From Brachybacterium sp. YJGR34 (GTDB lineage: Bacteria; Actinomycetota; Actinomycetes; Actinomycetales; Dermabacteraceae): a stretch of 64,000 bases of DNA. The stretch spans positions 1-64,000 of the forward strand of contig NZ_PNFB01000021.1 in the NCBI RefSeq assembly GCF_003347015.1, read 5' to 3'. The notes beneath the pieces were generated by a model. That model had not been told where the DNA came from, did not search any database, and saw nothing but the letters and a program-made list of their open reading frames with translations. This document shows, piece after piece, positions 37,470-46,084 of this stretch. The position numbers and the translations under genes were made by a program. Positions within the stretch are counted from its first letter, which is position 1, and every line of letters starts with the position of its first letter.

Positions 37470-40066
37470 CGACCCAGCGCAGAACCACGGGCATCCCGCG
37501 GCTCCCCCGGAACCATCTGCCCCGGCACCGGCTGTGGGCGCAGCTGGACCGCTCGGCGGACCACGCGATCACGACCGTCGTGGCACCCGCCGGATCCGGC
37601 AAGACCCTCGGCGCGGTGGGCTGGCTGCGGCGCGCGGAGGCCGAGCCGGACGTGCACTGGATCGATGCCGACGCCGACCTCGACGCCACCGCGCTGGCCG
37701 CGATCCTCGACGAGCCCGGACCGGGCCCGGAGTCCCGGCGCGTGGTCATCGACGACGCGCATCTGCTGCCCCGCCGGAGCGTGAGCCTCCTCGACGAGCG
37801 GCTCCACGACGTCCCGGAGTCGCTGCGCGTCCTGCTGCTCGCCCGCTGGGACCTCCCGCTGACCCGCCTGGTGCCCGAGCTGCTGGGCCACTGCACCAGC
37901 CTGCGCGGCGACCTCCTGCGCCTGGATCGGGAGGAGGCCCGGACCCTGATCCGTGCCCATGCGCCGGAATCGGATCCCTCGATGATCGAGGCGATCAGCT
38001 CCTCCGCCCAGGGATGGTGCGCGCCGCTGGTCCTCACCGCGCGGGTGGTGAGCTCCTCACCATCGGCCGCCGCCGACGTCCGGCGCCGCACCGAGGCCGG
38101 CGGCCTCGTGACCGATCAGCTGGTCAACGGGGTGTTCGCGACCCTGCGCTCCGAGGAGCGTCACCTGCTCCTGTGCGCGGCCGCGGAGCCGACCCTCACG
38201 ACCGCCACCGCCGTCCACCTCACCCGTGACCCGCGCGCCGCCGACGCCCTGGCCCGTCTCGAGGCCACGGGGCTGCTCGTGACCCGCACCCAGGACCCGG
38301 TGCGGGAGACTCCGGGCGACGGCGAACCCGAGTCGAGATTCCGGATCCATCCGCTCCTGCGCGAGGCCGCACGGCGCCGGCTCCGCCGCGGCGGGGTCGA
38401 CGCCCTGCAGGCGCGCTCGACGGTCTCCCGCGCCGTCGCCCTGGACCTCTCCCACGGCGACGGCTCCCGGGCCGTCGACCGCCTCGTCTCCGTCCAGGAG
38501 ATCGACCGCGCGGCGGACCTCCTGGCCACCGAAGGGGTGACGCTCGTGCTGCGCGGAGAGGGTCGGACGGTCGCCGACCTCGAGCGGCACCATCCCGAGG
38601 CGGTCGACGCCCACCCGGAGGCGTGGTTCGCCGTCGCCCTGGACCGCTGGTGGGAGGGGGACCTCGAGGCGGCGCTGGGCTGGATGGACCACCGGGTCCC
38701 GCGGACGGCGGAGGACGGCGGGCACGATGGACCCGCCGTCTCGTGCGTGCGCCTGATGCGCTCACGGCTGAGCCTCGAGCACCCCGGCCGGGCCGTGGAG
38801 CGGGCGACGGCGACCCTCGAGGCCGGCGTCGATGACCAGCAGGTCCTCCACCCGCTGCTCCTCGCCGAACTGGGCACCACCCAGAACTGGACGGGCGACC
38901 TGGCCGCGGCCGAGCGGCACCTGAGCCGCGCGGTCGAGCGGTGCCGGCAGCAGGGCTTGGTGCAGCTGGCGGCGGTCGCGGCCTCGCAGCTCGCCGTCAA
39001 CCAGCTGATGAGGGGACGCGAGAGCGCGGCGAGCGATGTCGCCGCCGAGGCTCTGCGCCTGCTGGGGACCATCGCGGGACCCCGGCCGCCGCTCACCCGG
39101 GACCGCGCGGAGCTGGTGCGATCGATCGTCCGCCTGGTCGGCCTGCCGCGGACCGCGCCGTCGGCGTTCGGAGGGCTCGACGCGACGGAGCTGCCCGTCG
39201 CGGACCCCTGCGGCAGCTTCTGGCTCTGTGTGCAGCGCGCCCGCCTCGCCGTGCTGGCCGGGACCCCAGTGGACGGCGAGCGCATCCTGTCCTCCCCGCT
39301 GCCCGCCCCCGTCGCGGAGCAGGAGCTGCCCGCGCATCTCCTGCGCGCCGCGCTCCTCGAGCACGCCGTCCTCGCGGCGCTCGGTGCCGACCGCGAGGGA
39401 CTGCGCACCCTCGAGGCGCGCCTGAGGGAGCTCGAGCTGCCGGGGGAGGCCGCGCTGGTGCGGGGCCTGCGCGAGGATCTCGGCGGGGACCGGAGCGCCG
39501 CGACGGCGGCTTTCGGGGCGGCGGCCGCGGAGGCGATCACGCACCAGCCGCCGACACGTGCGATCGCGCAGGTGTGCCGGGCGCAGCTGCTCGACGCCGC
39601 AGGCGAGGAGGAGGCCGCGGCGGAGCTGCTGCGCGAGGCGGTGCGCAGCAGCGAGGTGCGCGGTACCGCCGCTCCGTTCTTCGGGTGGGTGCGCCTCGGC
39701 ACCCCGGTGGGCCCGCTGCTGCGGCGGCTCCTGGCCCGCGAGGGGGCCGCGGCGAGCCCGTGGCTGGCCGAGCTCGCCACGGCGACCCAGCGGTCCGCGG
39801 GCGCCTCGGCGCGGTACGCACCGTCGGCTGCCGGCCACGGTGACCGCGGGGCGGGGGCGGACCTGGTGGTCGCGCCGGCGCTGAGCCCGCGGGAGCGCGA
39901 GGTGCTCAACGAGCTCGCCCGCGGCGCGACCTATGCGGACATCGCCGGCACCCTGTTCGTCTCCGAGAACACGGTGAAGACCCATGTCTCCAGCCTCTAC
40001 GGCAAGCTCGCCGTCTCGCGCCGGAGCGAGGCGCTGGCCAGGGCGCGGAGCCTGAACCTGCTCTGA
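37466..40066 (+). CDS. Large ATP-binding LuxR-family regulator (MalT/LAL-like)
   Basis: 866 residues. A STAND-like NTPase domain has Walker A in VVAPAGSGKTLGAVG (about 37-51) and Walker B in RRVVIDDAHLL (about 93). A winged-helix segment and TPR-like helices fill about 200-780. A C-terminal LuxR HTH starts LSPREREVLNELARG near 808 and includes ISENTVKTH-like VSENTVKTHVSSLYGKL. Such proteins oligomerise on ligand binding and activate transcription. The ATG at 37466 is chosen because it overlaps the leader stop; a TTG at 37424 in frame is the alternative. Surrounding membrane-protein genes are possible targets. Confidence 0.88.
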   Translation: MTTQRRTTGIPRLPRNHLPRHRLWAQLDRSADHAITTVVAPAGSGKTLGAVGWLRRAEAEPDVHWIDADADLDATALAAILDEPGPGPESRRVVIDDAHLLPRRSVSLLDERLHDVPESLRVLLLARWDLPLTRLVPELLGHCTSLRGDLLRLDREEARTLIRAHAPESDPSMIEAISSSAQGWCAPLVLTARVVSSSPSAAADVRRRTEAGGLVTDQLVNGVFATLRSEERHLLLCAAAEPTLTTATAVHLTRDPRAADALARLEATGLLVTRTQDPVRETPGDGEPESRFRIHPLLREAARRRLRRGGVDALQARSTVSRAVALDLSHGDGSRAVDRLVSVQEIDRAADLLATEGVTLVLRGEGRTVADLERHHPEAVDAHPEAWFAVALDRWWEGDLEAALGWMDHRVPRTAEDGGHDGPAVSCVRLMRSRLSLEHPGRAVERATATLEAGVDDQQVLHPLLLAELGTTQNWTGDLAAAERHLSRAVERCRQQGLVQLAAVAASQLAVNQLMRGRESAASDVAAEALRLLGTIAGPRPPLTRDRAELVRSIVRLVGLPRTAPSAFGGLDATELPVADPCGSFWLCVQRARLAVLAGTPVDGERILSSPLPAPVAEQELPAHLLRAALLEHAVLAALGADREGLRTLEARLRELELPGEAALVRGLREDLGGDRSAATAAFGAAAAEAITHQPPTRAIAQVCRAQLLDAAGEEEAAAELLREAVRSSEVRGTAAPFFGWVRLGTPVGPLLRRLLAREGAAASPWLAELATATQRSAGASARYAPSAAGHGDRGAGADLVVAPALSPREREVLNELARGATYADIAGTLFVSENTVKTHVSSLYGKLAVSRRSEALARARSLNLL

Positions 40067-40147
40067 GGTGCGGGCCGGGTGCGCGACGGCCCCGCGCCGC
40101 GGCACGACGGGGGAGACAGCACGAGCGGTCGCCGCCGCCCGCGCCGG

Positions 40148-40762
40148 TCAGGCCGGCGGGGGACCGGCCGGGGGCGGGACCGGACCGGGAGTCGGGGCCT
40201 GCGCGCCGGGGGCCGAGGGCTGCGTGGTCGCCTGTGCCTGCAGTCGCAGCTGCTCGGCCTGGATCCGCTGCTGCTCGGCGAGGAACCGCTGCTGCTCGGC
40301 CTGGAGGCGCTGCTGCTCCGCCTGCCATGCGCGCTGGCGCTGCTCCGCGGCCCAGGCCTGCTGATCCATCCGGTCCAGTCGGACGAGCCGGCCCGTGAGC
40401 CCGTCGAGGCCGGCACGGACCGCCAGGGCGAGGAGGCCGTAGACCAGCATCGCGAACAGGATGGAGGTGTCCAGGACGGACTCGACCTGGTTCCCCGTCT
40501 CACCCAGCTCGATCGCCGAGAAGATGCCGCGGAACGGTTCCATGGCACGATCCAGCGACCGGTAGGCCCACTGCACGAACCCGGCATTCGCGTTCGCCCC
40601 GAACAGCAGGAGGATGAAGCCCAGCAGCAGGACGACCTCGGTGACCACGAGATAGGCGTACACCGCCCAGCCCAGGATCCTCGCCCCCACCAGCGCGGTG
40701 CGTCGATGCGGAGCGACGTGCTCCGGTGCGGTCGGGGCCTCGGGGCTCGGGCTGGCGGACAT
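40148..40762 (-). CDS. YggT-like membrane protein with coiled-coil tail
   Basis: 204 residues. Two hydrophobic segments (about 27-53 and 95-115) flank YRSLDRAMEPFRGIF, the arrangement of the YggT family. From about 135 a heptad-like Gln/Glu repeat of the form AEQQR(L/F/I)QAEQ runs for some 45 residues, then a Pro-rich end. The cytoplasmic coiled coil suggests a protein-interaction role at the membrane. GAGAGGA lies upstream of the ATG. Convergent with the LuxR gene. Family call is tentative. Confidence 0.7.
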   Translation of the reverse strand: MSASPSPEAPTAPEHVAPHRRTALVGARILGWAVYAYLVVTEVVLLLGFILLLFGANANAGFVQWAYRSLDRAMEPFRGIFSAIELGETGNQVESVLDTSILFAMLVYGLLALAVRAGLDGLTGRLVRLDRMDQQAWAAEQRQRAWQAEQQRLQAEQQRFLAEQQRIQAEQLRLQAQATTQPSAPGAQAPTPGPVPPPAGPPPA

Positions 40763-40776
40763 GGATCATCCTCTCC

Positions 40777-40790
40777 GGCGCCGCGGCGCC
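40777..40790. repeat. 14-bp palindrome upstream of the YggT-like gene
   Basis: GGCGCCGCGGCGCC is a perfect palindrome 14 bases upstream of the start codon, directly before the ribosome binding site. On the minus strand it would form a small hairpin in the 5' leader. Confidence 0.35.
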
Positions 40791-40889
40791 TGATGCTGTG
40801 CTCCGGCGAGACGGGAGCCGACGCCGGTGCCGGCCCTCGACCGTGAGGTCACGTCCCGTCGATCCTGGGTGCAGCGGATCGCTCGTGCC

Positions 40890-40906
40890 TCCCCCGTCCC
40901 GGGTGA
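40890..40906. promoter_or_regulatory. candidate operator, copy 2 (TCCCC-N7-GGTGA)
   Basis: TCCCCCGTCCCGGGTGA has one mismatch to TCACC-N7-GGTGA. It lies 127 bp upstream of the YggT-like start (minus strand) and 34 bp past the end of the preceding membrane-protein gene. Confidence 0.35.
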
Positions 40907-40940
40907 GCGGTGCTGCTCGCACGGCGGGCCGGCGCACCGC

Positions 40941-41516
40941 TCATGCGGGGGCGTCGGGCGCGTCGTCGTCGGGACGGGCGCTGCGCGCCTGGACCCGTCG
41001 ACCCGTCTCGGTCAGCGCGATCCACAGGACCACCAGGACGACGGCCCCGAGCGCGGACTCGGGTCGCCAGAGGTGGGTGAAGCCGTCGGCCCGCAGGCGG
41101 CCGAGCCCGGACAGGACCAGTGCCGCACCGGCCGCGGCGGTGCCGAGGCGGAGCATCGGCAGCTTCAGCCGCGCGGTGAGGTATCCGCAGAGCGCCGCCG
41201 CGACGGGCACGATCAGCGAGGCCAGCACCCAGTCGCCGGAGGTGCCACCGACGATCATGAAGAGCTTGGTGCCCACCACGGCGCCCACGATGACACCGGC
41301 GACCGCGAAGACCGACGTGGACAGCACGCGGACCGCGACGCGCGCTGCGACGGCCCCGGCCAGGGCCACCAGGAGTGCCAGCAGCGTGTCGGCACCGAGC
41401 ACCGAGGCGAGGAGCCAGCCGGCCGCGAAGCCGGCGAGCAGGACGGAGAGCCGGACCGAGGCCCCGCCGGCGAAGCACAGCACGAGGCCCAGGGGGATGA
41501 GCAGGACGATCGACAT
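40941..41516 (-). CDS. Polytopic membrane protein (DUF4203/TMEM198-like)
   Basis: 191 residues with about seven short hydrophobic segments rich in Ala/Gly/Val. Paired glycine-containing helices (AGGASVRLSVLLAGFAAGWL, VAGVIVGAVVGTKLF) recall the DUF4203 fold. A basic C-terminal tail (RRVQARSARP) ends acidic. No enzyme motif is visible. The ATG at 41516 has GGGAG upstream. Function unknown. Confidence 0.7.
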   Translation of the reverse strand: MSIVLLIPLGLVLCFAGGASVRLSVLLAGFAAGWLLASVLGADTLLALLVALAGAVAARVAVRVLSTSVFAVAGVIVGAVVGTKLFMIVGGTSGDWVLASLIVPVAAALCGYLTARLKLPMLRLGTAAAGAALVLSGLGRLRADGFTHLWRPESALGAVVLVVLWIALTETGRRVQARSARPDDDAPDAPA

Positions 41517-41579
41517 GACGCTCCCGGTAATCGGCGACGAGGGTCCCGTGCAGTCTCCACCGCGGCGCCGTGGACCGGC

Positions 41580-41596
41580 TCACCCGATCACGGTGG
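41580..41596. promoter_or_regulatory. candidate operator, copy 3 (TCACC-N7-GGTGG)
   Basis: TCACCCGATCACGGTGG has one mismatch to the palindrome. It sits 63 bp upstream of the DUF4203-like gene (minus strand), in the gap to the AI-2E gene. Confidence 0.4.
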
Positions 41597-41683
41597 GAGA
41601 CGCCGCGGGGAACGGGCGGGGCCGGGGCCGATGGCCGCCCGCGCGGTCCGGCGCCTCGCGGCGACACGGAGGGCGCGCCCGGG

Positions 41684-42958
41684 TCAGTCGGGGCGGCGCT
41701 GCCCGTCCGGGGCATGGCGTCCGGTGTCCTCGCCGCTGCCCGGCCCGCGTTCGGGATCACGTCCGCGATCGCCGCCCGGTGCGGGGACGGCCTCGGCCTC
41801 GAGGTCGTCGTCCGACGGCTTCCCGGCGATGAGGGGCAGCGCCCAGCCCTTCGCCGGATCGACTTCCACCAGCAGCGCCTTGGTGAGCAGGCTCAGAGGG
41901 ACGGCGAGGATGGCGCCGATCGGGCCGATCAGCCAGGTCCAGAAGGCCAGGGACAGGAAGGTGAGGGAGGCGGAGAGCCCCACGGCGTCGCCCACCACCC
42001 GGGGCTGGATCATCGACTGGATCACGAAGTTGATGACGCTGTAGAGCGCGATCACCGTGAGCATCATGCCGCTGCCGCTGTCGAGCAGCGCGATGAGCGC
42101 CGGGGGGATGACCCCGATGACGAACCCGATGTTGGGGATGTAGTTGGTGACGAACGCCAGGACCGCCCAGGCGAAGGCACCGGGCACGTCGAGCGCATAG
42201 AGCACCAGGCCGTCGATGACCGCGACGATCAGGCCGAAGTTCGTCGAGACGCGCATGTAGCGGCGGGTGCCCAGCGCGAAGCTGGTGAGCGCCGCGACCG
42301 TCCCGCGGAGGTGGCGCCGGCCGACGGAGCGGAGGCCGCGCCGCGTCGAATCCGTGTCGAAGGCGAAGAAGAGCAGCACGGTGGCGAGGAAGAACAGATT
42401 CGCCACCAGTCCGAAGCTGCTCGAGAGGATGGCCATCGCCGCATCGAAGAGGCGTGCCGGATCCAGGGAGGAGGTGAGCGCCTCGAACTGGACCGGATCC
42501 ACCCCCAGCCTGCTCAGCGCACTGCCCATCGAGGCGACCGAGGCCTGGAGCTCGGCGCTGTAGGCGGGGATCAGGGCGGCCAGCTGGGCCATGGACAGCA
42601 GCAGGGCGAAGATCAGCACCGCGAGGAGCACGTACGCCAGCAGCAGCATGATCGTCGAGACGGCCCAGCCCGGCAGGCGCCTGCCCTCGAGCTTCGTGCG
42701 CAGGGGGTGCAGCGTGATGGTGATGATCAGGCCCAGGAACACGGGGGCCACGATCCCGGCGACGGCCCGGAGACCGGCGAGCACGATGATCAGCGCGGCG
42801 GAGCCGACCAGGATGGAGACCACGGGGGAGAGGGAGCGGCCGGCGATGCTGAGCGTCGAGACCGCGGCATCACCGGGGTCGTCCTCGATCCCCTCGGCGG
42901 CGACGGCGCGATCCCCGCTCCGCGCCCCCTCCTCCGAAGCGGTGCTGCCTGTCGACAC
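41684..42958 (-). CDS. AI-2E family transporter-like membrane protein
   Basis: 424 residues with about eight transmembrane segments. Family features include PVVSILVGSAALIIVLAGL at the start, RRYMRVSTNFGLIVAVIDGL, the NYIPNIGFVIGVIPP loop and GLSASLTFLSLAFWTWL-type helices near the end. Members range from autoinducer-2 exporters to Na/H antiporters, so the substrate is open. GTG start at 42958 with GGGAGG upstream. Divergent from the 72-residue gene at 43285. Confidence 0.88.
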   Translation of the reverse strand: MSTGSTASEEGARSGDRAVAAEGIEDDPGDAAVSTLSIAGRSLSPVVSILVGSAALIIVLAGLRAVAGIVAPVFLGLIITITLHPLRTKLEGRRLPGWAVSTIMLLLAYVLLAVLIFALLLSMAQLAALIPAYSAELQASVASMGSALSRLGVDPVQFEALTSSLDPARLFDAAMAILSSSFGLVANLFFLATVLLFFAFDTDSTRRGLRSVGRRHLRGTVAALTSFALGTRRYMRVSTNFGLIVAVIDGLVLYALDVPGAFAWAVLAFVTNYIPNIGFVIGVIPPALIALLDSGSGMMLTVIALYSVINFVIQSMIQPRVVGDAVGLSASLTFLSLAFWTWLIGPIGAILAVPLSLLTKALLVEVDPAKGWALPLIAGKPSDDDLEAEAVPAPGGDRGRDPERGPGSGEDTGRHAPDGQRRPD

Positions 42959-43035
42959 GAAGGGCCTCCCACGGTGAGATCGGATCGCCGGTCCACGGCA
43001 TCCTCTCATTGGACGGGTCCGCTGCCTCCCGCGCC

Positions 43036-43052
43036 TCACCCGGTTCCGGTGA
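43036..43052. promoter_or_regulatory. candidate operator, copy 4 (exact TCACC-N7-GGTGA)
   Basis: TCACCCGGTTCCGGTGA; the symmetry extends one base further on each side (C and G). It lies 77 bp upstream of the AI-2E start and 232 bp upstream of the 72-residue gene. Confidence 0.5.
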
Positions 43053-43119
43053 GAGCGGGCCGTCCCCGCCGGGCCGACATCGACCGGCCCGCTCCCGCGA
43101 CCTCGCCCGTTTCCCGGGA

Positions 43120-43157
43120 GGTGCTCCGACCCACGGCGCTCTAGGGTCGGGAGCACC
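43120..43157. repeat. 13-bp-arm inverted repeat in the divergent region
   Basis: GGTGCTCCGACCC (43120-43132) pairs with GGGTCGGGAGCACC (43144-43157) with a single bulged G. The 11-base centre includes CTCTA. It may be a repressor site over a TAGGGT -10, or an RNA hairpin. Confidence 0.5.
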
Positions 43158-43284
43158 GGGCGCGATCCGCGACCCGGACGACCGATCTCGTCGAGGGCCG
43201 ATGCGACCCAGGGGCGCACGCCGCCGGACCCCGCGCGGAGGAGGACCTCGTCGACCGAGACGCAGTGCTAAGGACGTGTCGTCC

Positions 43285-43503
43285 ATGACGAAGGTGCATA
43301 TCCGGGTCGGTGCCGAGCTCTCCGACGACTTCGCGAGCGCATTCCCCCAGCTGCTGAAGCGCACCCAGCGCGCCACGACCACGCTGACCGGCGATCTCGC
43401 GGACCAGCAGGAGCTGCAGGGAGCGCTGAACCTGCTCAGCTCCATGGGGGCCGAGGTGCTCGAGGTCGTGACGATCCCCGACGACTCCGACCCCGCGGAG
43501 TAG
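43285..43503 (+). CDS. 72-residue hypothetical protein
   Basis: Starts MTKVHIRVGAELSDDF and contains TTLTGDLADQQELQGAL, then LSSMGAEVLEVVTI. This small ACT-like pattern (TTLxGxxxDQxxLxGxL...LGxxLxxV) recurs in short actinobacterial proteins of unknown function. AAGGAC lies 10 bases before the ATG at 43285; a GTG three codons earlier is possible. It is followed after 183 bp by cardiolipin synthase. Confidence 0.7.
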   Translation: MTKVHIRVGAELSDDFASAFPQLLKRTQRATTTLTGDLADQQELQGALNLLSSMGAEVLEVVTIPDDSDPAE

Positions 43504-43686
43504 GAGCCCTCGGCGGTACGCTCCGTCGTGGCGCACCCGACGGGGCCGCCCGTGCGCGGCATCCTCCCCGTGCCCGCGCCCCGGGGGCGTGCCGGTCCCC
43601 GGCGCGGGCCGATCGACCGACTCGGGCCTCCCCGCCGCCGGTGCGTCCTCCCGGCCGCACCTGCCGACCACCCGAGAAGAGGACCG

Positions 43687-45132
43687 ATGCTCCCCACCCT
43701 GCCCGCGCTGCTCGCCGGCGTCCTCGCCGTGCTCCACGTCCTGGTGTGCGTCCTGGCCATCACCGTGCTGCCACGGAACCGGAAGCCCTCCACGGCGATG
43801 GCCTGGGCGATCCTCGTCTTCGCCCTGCCGGTGGTGGGGATCGCCGGCTTCCTGCTGATCGGGAACACGACGGTGGGGCGTCGCCGCCGCGCCTGGCAGA
43901 AGGAGATCGACGACCTCCTGCGTGCCTCCTCCCGGCACGAGGACCTCCCGGACGAGGGGGCCGGTGAGTGGAACGAGGCGACCCGCCTGAACCGCACCCT
44001 CGGCGGGCTGCCCCTGGCCCGGGGCAACACGGCCGAGATCCTGCCCGACTTCGCCTCCACGATGGAGGCGATGCGCGAGGAGGTCGCCGCGGCGGAGCAC
44101 GCCGTGCACGTGCAGTTCTACATCGCGGCCTGGGACGCCGGCACGGGAGCCTTCTTCGACGAGCTGGTGCGGGCCGCCGAGCGCGGCGTCGCCGTGCGGC
44201 TGCTGCTGGATCACATCGGCTCGCGCGGGATCCCCGGGTACAAGGAGTTCCGCCGGCGGCTGGACGCCTCGCCGATCCAGTGGGAGCTGATGCTCCCGAT
44301 CATCCCGTGGAAGGGCCAGTACCGACGTCCCGACCTGCGCAACCATCGCAAGATCCTGGTGGTCGACGGGACGGTGGGCGTGGCCGGCTCGCAGAACCTC
44401 GTCGAGCCCGGGTACAACAAGCCCGGCAACCACGCCCTGGGCCGCGAGTGGGTGGATCTCATGGTGCGCCTGCGCGGTCCCGTGGTGCGCCAGCTCGACA
44501 CCGTCTTCGCCACGGACTGGTACAGCGAGACCGGGGAGGACCTCCGCGACGAGCTGGTCGAGGTGACCGAGCGGCCCGGTGACGTCGACTGCCAGGTGGT
44601 GCCCAGCGGCCCCGGATACGTCACCGAGAACAACCTGCGGCTCTTCAACAACCTGATCTACGGGGCCCGGTCCACGCTCTCGATCACCAGCCCGTACTTC
44701 GTCCCGGACGAGTCCCTGCTGCACGCGGTGACGACCGCCGCGATGCGGGGAGTCGAGGTCGAGCTGTTCGTCAACGCGGAGGCGGACCAGTTCATGGTCC
44801 ACCACGCGCAGCGCTCGTACTACCAGGCCCTGCTCGAGGCGGGGGTGAGGATCTGGCTCTATCCCGCGCCGGCGGTCCTGCACGCCAAGCACTTCACGGT
44901 CGACGACGCGATCGCCGTGGTGGGCTCGAGCAACATGGACATGCGCTCCTTCGCCCTGGACTACGAGGTCGTGGTCATGATGCGCGGCGGGAGCGTCGTG
45001 GCGGACCTGCAGGCCGAGCAGGACGTCTACCGCTCGATGTCCCGTCAGCTCACGCTCGAGGAATGGTCGCGGCGCAGCCGGCTCGAGAGCGGCCTGGACA
45101 ACGTCATGCGCCTGACCGCGGCGCTGCAGTGA
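43687..45132 (+). CDS. cls: Cardiolipin synthase (phospholipase D family)
   Basis: 481 residues. Two N-terminal transmembrane helices (about 5-60) precede two PLD domains. HKD motifs are HRKILVVDG near 220 and HAKHFTVDD near 399, each followed by a GSxN block (GSQNLVEPGYN, GSSNMDMRS). It condenses two phosphatidylglycerols, or PG with CDP-diacylglycerol, to cardiolipin at the membrane. Start ATG has AGAGGA upstream. Its place among membrane-stress-type genes suggests envelope remodelling. Confidence 0.94.
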   Translation: MLPTLPALLAGVLAVLHVLVCVLAITVLPRNRKPSTAMAWAILVFALPVVGIAGFLLIGNTTVGRRRRAWQKEIDDLLRASSRHEDLPDEGAGEWNEATRLNRTLGGLPLARGNTAEILPDFASTMEAMREEVAAAEHAVHVQFYIAAWDAGTGAFFDELVRAAERGVAVRLLLDHIGSRGIPGYKEFRRRLDASPIQWELMLPIIPWKGQYRRPDLRNHRKILVVDGTVGVAGSQNLVEPGYNKPGNHALGREWVDLMVRLRGPVVRQLDTVFATDWYSETGEDLRDELVEVTERPGDVDCQVVPSGPGYVTENNLRLFNNLIYGARSTLSITSPYFVPDESLLHAVTTAAMRGVEVELFVNAEADQFMVHHAQRSYYQALLEAGVRIWLYPAPAVLHAKHFTVDDAIAVVGSSNMDMRSFALDYEVVVMMRGGSVVADLQAEQDVYRSMSRQLTLEEWSRRSRLESGLDNVMRLTAALQ

Positions 45133-45170
45133 TCCAGTACTGTTCCTCACGGGGACGCTCCCGCGGCAGT

Positions 45171-45187
45171 TCACCCGGCAGGGGTGA
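45171..45187. promoter_or_regulatory. candidate operator, copy 5 (exact TCACC-N7-GGTGA)
   Basis: TCACCCGGCAGGGGTGA, 64 bp before the DUF6325 start. A TAGCGT -10-like hexamer follows 22 bases downstream (45210-45215), so the site would lie at or above the -35. Confidence 0.5.
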
Positions 45188-45251
45188 CCCCCTCCCCGGT
45201 CGGCGACCGTAGCGTCGTGGCCGTCAGCATCCACCGACGAGGAGAGCTTCC

Positions 45252-45695
45252 ATGGCAGAGACCGACATCGGCAGGGACGAGGACGTCCTCGGACCCGTCG
45301 ACTACCTGATCATCGAGTGGCCGGACGGTCAGCCGAGCGGCGAGGGAGTGCCCTACCTGCTCGATCTGGTCGACCGCAGCGTCATCCGCATCCTCGACCT
45401 GGTCTTCGTCACCGTCGGCGAGGACGGCGAGATCGAGGTCCTCGAGGTGTCGGACCTCGACGGCGACGGCGAGCTCGACCTCGCCGTGTTCGACGGGGCC
45501 TCCTCCGGGCTCCTCGACGAGGCCGACCTCGTCGAGGCCGCGAGCGTGCTCGCACCGGGGAGCGCCGCCGCCGTGCTCGTCTACGAGAACGTCTGGGCCG
45601 CGCCCCTGGCCGGTGCCCTGCGTCGCAACGGCGCGCAGATGGTCGCGACGGGGCGGATCCCCGCCGAGGACCTGCTCGCCGCGGTCGAGGACTGA
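45252..45695 (+). CDS. DUF6325-family protein
   Basis: 147 residues. The family signature GPVDYLIIEWPDG is at about 14-26. The protein is acidic, with a middle that alternates strand and Asp/Glu-rich turns, and ends ALRRNGAQMVATGRIPAEDLLAAVED. Function unknown. Proteins of this family are frequently followed by a short SHOCT protein, as here (55 bp downstream). GAGGAGA lies upstream of the ATG. Confidence 0.85.
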   Translation: MAETDIGRDEDVLGPVDYLIIEWPDGQPSGEGVPYLLDLVDRSVIRILDLVFVTVGEDGEIEVLEVSDLDGDGELDLAVFDGASSGLLDEADLVEAASVLAPGSAAAVLVYENVWAAPLAGALRRNGAQMVATGRIPAEDLLAAVED

Positions 45696-45750
45696 CCCCC
45701 ACCCAGTGCACGCGGGGCCGGCAGGCCCTGCCCAGGAAAGGACTTTCGAG

Positions 45751-46074
45751 ATGCCAGGTCTGATTCGAAGCGTCGCCCGGACCGCCGCGATCGCCGGCAC
45801 GGCGACGCATGTCTCCAACAACGTCTCCCGCCGCCAGGCGGGGCGCTGGGCCGCCCAGGAGCAGCAGCAGGCGCGGGCCGCTCAGGCCGCCTACGCCCCG
45901 CCGGCCGCGGCGCCGGCCCCGGCGGCCTACGCCCCGCCGGCCCCGGCCGCACCCGCGGCCGTCGACACCGATGCGCGGATCGCCCAGCTCCAGCAGCTGG
46001 GCCAGCTCCAGGCCTCGGGCGTGCTCACGCCGGAGGAGTTCGCGGCCGAGAAGGCTCGGATCCTCAGCTCCTGA
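45751..46074 (+). CDS. SHOCT-domain small protein
   Basis: 107 residues. A basic N-terminus ([24 protein letters not shown]), an Ala/Pro-rich linker with repeated AAYAPPA, and a C-terminal SHOCT motif ([21 protein letters not shown]). SHOCT tails are short oligomerisation modules. It has GGAAAGGA before the ATG and probably shares a transcript with DUF6325; a terminator follows at 46085-46120. Confidence 0.88.
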   Translation: MPGLIRSVARTAAIAGTATHVSNNVSRRQAGRWAAQEQQQARAAQAAYAPPAAAPAPAAYAPPAPAAPAAVDTDARIAQLQQLGQLQASGVLTPEEFAAEKARILSS

Positions 46075-46084
46075 GCTCAGGATC

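Larger units (their letters stand above)
42959..43284. promoter_or_regulatory. 326-bp divergent control region with two inverted repeats
   Basis: No gene is seen here. It contains the exact operator-like palindrome at 43036-43052 and, nearer the plus-strand gene, a larger imperfect inverted repeat at 43120-43157 with 13-bp arms. A TAGGGT -10-like hexamer (43142-43147) lies in the right arm of that repeat. Confidence 0.5.

Noticed and set aside
40849-41760. 303-codon minus-strand frame overlapping the DUF4203-like gene
   Set aside because: It is out of frame with the hydrophobic, family-like protein at 40941-41516 and is Arg-rich noise.
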